Origin: WVWW01 sp041568335
Lineage (GTDB): Bacteria > Acidobacteriota > Polarisedimenticolia > Polarisedimenticolales > Polarisedimenticolaceae
DNA: 5,727 bases
NCBI GenBank assembly: GCA_041568335.1
Contig: JBFFZZ010000207.1
Span: 1-5,727, forward strand
Direction of reading: 5' to 3'
The notes below the pieces were generated by a model. It worked only from the letters and a program-made list of their open reading frames with translations. It did no database searches and had not been told where the DNA came from. Positions 4,988-5,727 of this stretch are shown here, piece by piece. The first letter of the stretch is position 1. Every line of letters starts with the position of its first letter. The translations under genes were made by a program, and so were the position numbers.

Positions 4988-5727
4988 ATGACCATGGGTA
5001 GACGGCGGTTCGCTGCCTTGGCGGTCGTGTGGTGTCTCGTGAGCCCGGCTCTCGCGCAGGAGCCTGCCACCGGGCGGATCGAGGGCCAGGTGGTCAACGA
5101 CGCCGGAGGCGTACCGGCCGTCGTTGTGCTGATCAACGAGCTGAAACTGTCCGCGGTGACCGACGCCGAGGGCAACTTCGCGTTCGAGTCGTTGCCGCCC
5201 GGCACCTACACCTTGATCTTCACGCTGGCCAATCAGACGGCGACACGGCCGAACGTCATCGTCACGAGCGGAAGAACACACTCGCTGAATTTGGAGGTCG
5301 ACTGGGATGTCGTGACCGAGAGCGTGCGTGTCACGGCGATCGCCGAGATGGCCAAGACGGTCGACGCCCCTTCTGCGGTGACCTCGATCCCCGAAGTGCA
5401 AATCGAGAAGCAGGCGTCCCACGGACAAGTGCCCAAGATCCTCGAGTTCACGCCCGGGGCGGAGGTCACGCAGAGTGGGCTTTACGATTTCAACTTCAAT
5501 ACCCGCGGATTCAACAGCTCGCTCAACCGACGCGTGTCGACCTATATCGATGGACGGGATGTCGGTGTCGTCCTGCTTGGCGCCCAAGAGTGGGCGGCGA
5601 TCTCGGGCGGCCTGGACGACGTTGCCAACCTCGAGTTCATCCGCGGCCCCAGCGCGGCGCTTTACGGCGCGAACGCGTCGAGCGGCGTGATCAACATCAC
5701 CACCAAGGCACCCCGCGACAGCCTGGG
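4988..5727 (+). CDS. TonB-dependent outer-membrane receptor, N-terminal part (cut by window end)
   Basis: 246 codons are visible, without a stop, to the right edge. Residues 1-23 form a signal peptide (basic GRRR, hydrophobic 8-18, cleavage after ALA); the RRRF start is faintly twin-arginine-like but Sec export is expected. Residues 30-104 are a carboxypeptidase-regulatory-like/SusC-type N-terminal extension: RIEGQVVND, then the hallmark TDAEGNFAFESLPPGTYTL at 58-76. A Ton-box-like ESVRVTA follows at 111-117. From about 125 comes the plug domain, with NTRGFN, the YIDGRDVG segment and the classic FIRGPSAALYGANASSGVINITTK ending near residue 240. The barrel lies outside the window. The full protein should import a ligand across the outer membrane using TonB-ExbBD energy. 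The ligand is unknown; the regulatory-like extension is common in receptors for glycans, peptides or unidentified nutrients in Acidobacteriota and Bacteroidota. Confidence 0.9.
   Translation, partial: MTMGRRRFAALAVVWCLVSPALAQEPATGRIEGQVVNDAGGVPAVVVLINELKLSAVTDAEGNFAFESLPPGTYTLIFTLANQTATRPNVIVTSGRTHSLNLEVDWDVVTESVRVTAIAEMAKTVDAPSAVTSIPEVQIEKQASHGQVPKILEFTPGAEVTQSGLYDFNFNTRGFNSSLNRRVSTYIDGRDVGVVLLGAQEWAAISGGLDDVANLEFIRGPSAALYGANASSGVINITTKAPRDSL

Noticed and set aside
4802..5587. Long minus-strand open frame across the ligase end and receptor start (261 codons)
   Set aside because: It runs antisense through two genes with clear motifs and through the promoter and Shine-Dalgarno of the receptor; low-complexity composition.

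Overview
The window is GC-rich bacterial chromosome (judged by eye, not computed) with dense coding on both strands. The secreted beta-helix and repeat proteins, together with a TonB-dependent receptor carrying an N-terminal carboxypeptidase-regulatory-like domain, point to a Gram-negative bacterium with an outer membrane. An Acidobacteriota-like or similar environmental lineage would fit, but this is a soft inference from gene content and no marker gene is present. TGA is used as a normal stop by the acyl-CoA ligase gene, so a UGA=Trp genetic code is not indicated.

Layout: (1) Positions 1-1933, minus strand: a likely two-gene unit of secreted proteins. The first, upstream gene (1933 to 884) encodes a signal-peptide-bearing right-handed parallel beta-helix protein. 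The second starts 23 bp after it, at 860, and encodes a signal-peptide-bearing protein built from roughly 65-residue tandem repeats of no family I recognise. Its reading frame meets a TGA at 329-327, but the same frame stays open, with the same repeat pattern, to the left edge of the window. (2) Positions 1934-2054: a 121-bp divergent intergenic region with a perfect 14-bp AT-rich palindrome (2025-2038) just before the plus-strand genes. (3) Positions 2055-4905, plus strand: a two-gene operon with 7 bp between the genes, an FAD-dependent aromatic-hydroxylase-type monooxygenase followed by a long-chain acyl-CoA synthetase-type AMP-forming ligase. (4) Positions 4906-4987: a short intergenic region with a good sigma70-like promoter (TTGACC-N17-TATACA) whose -35 box overlaps the ligase stop codon, then a strong Shine-Dalgarno. 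(5) Position 4988 to the right edge: the start of a TonB-dependent outer-membrane receptor (signal peptide, carboxypeptidase-regulatory-like domain, plug), cut by the window end.

The monooxygenase and ligase probably act in one pathway, oxygenating and CoA-activating a lipid-like or hydrophobic acid substrate that cannot be named from sequence. The two minus-strand proteins look exported. The receptor has its own promoter and may or may not be functionally linked. No RNA genes, mobile elements or CRISPR arrays were seen. The points most worth a second look are the in-frame TGA inside the repeat protein and the palindrome in the divergent promoter region.
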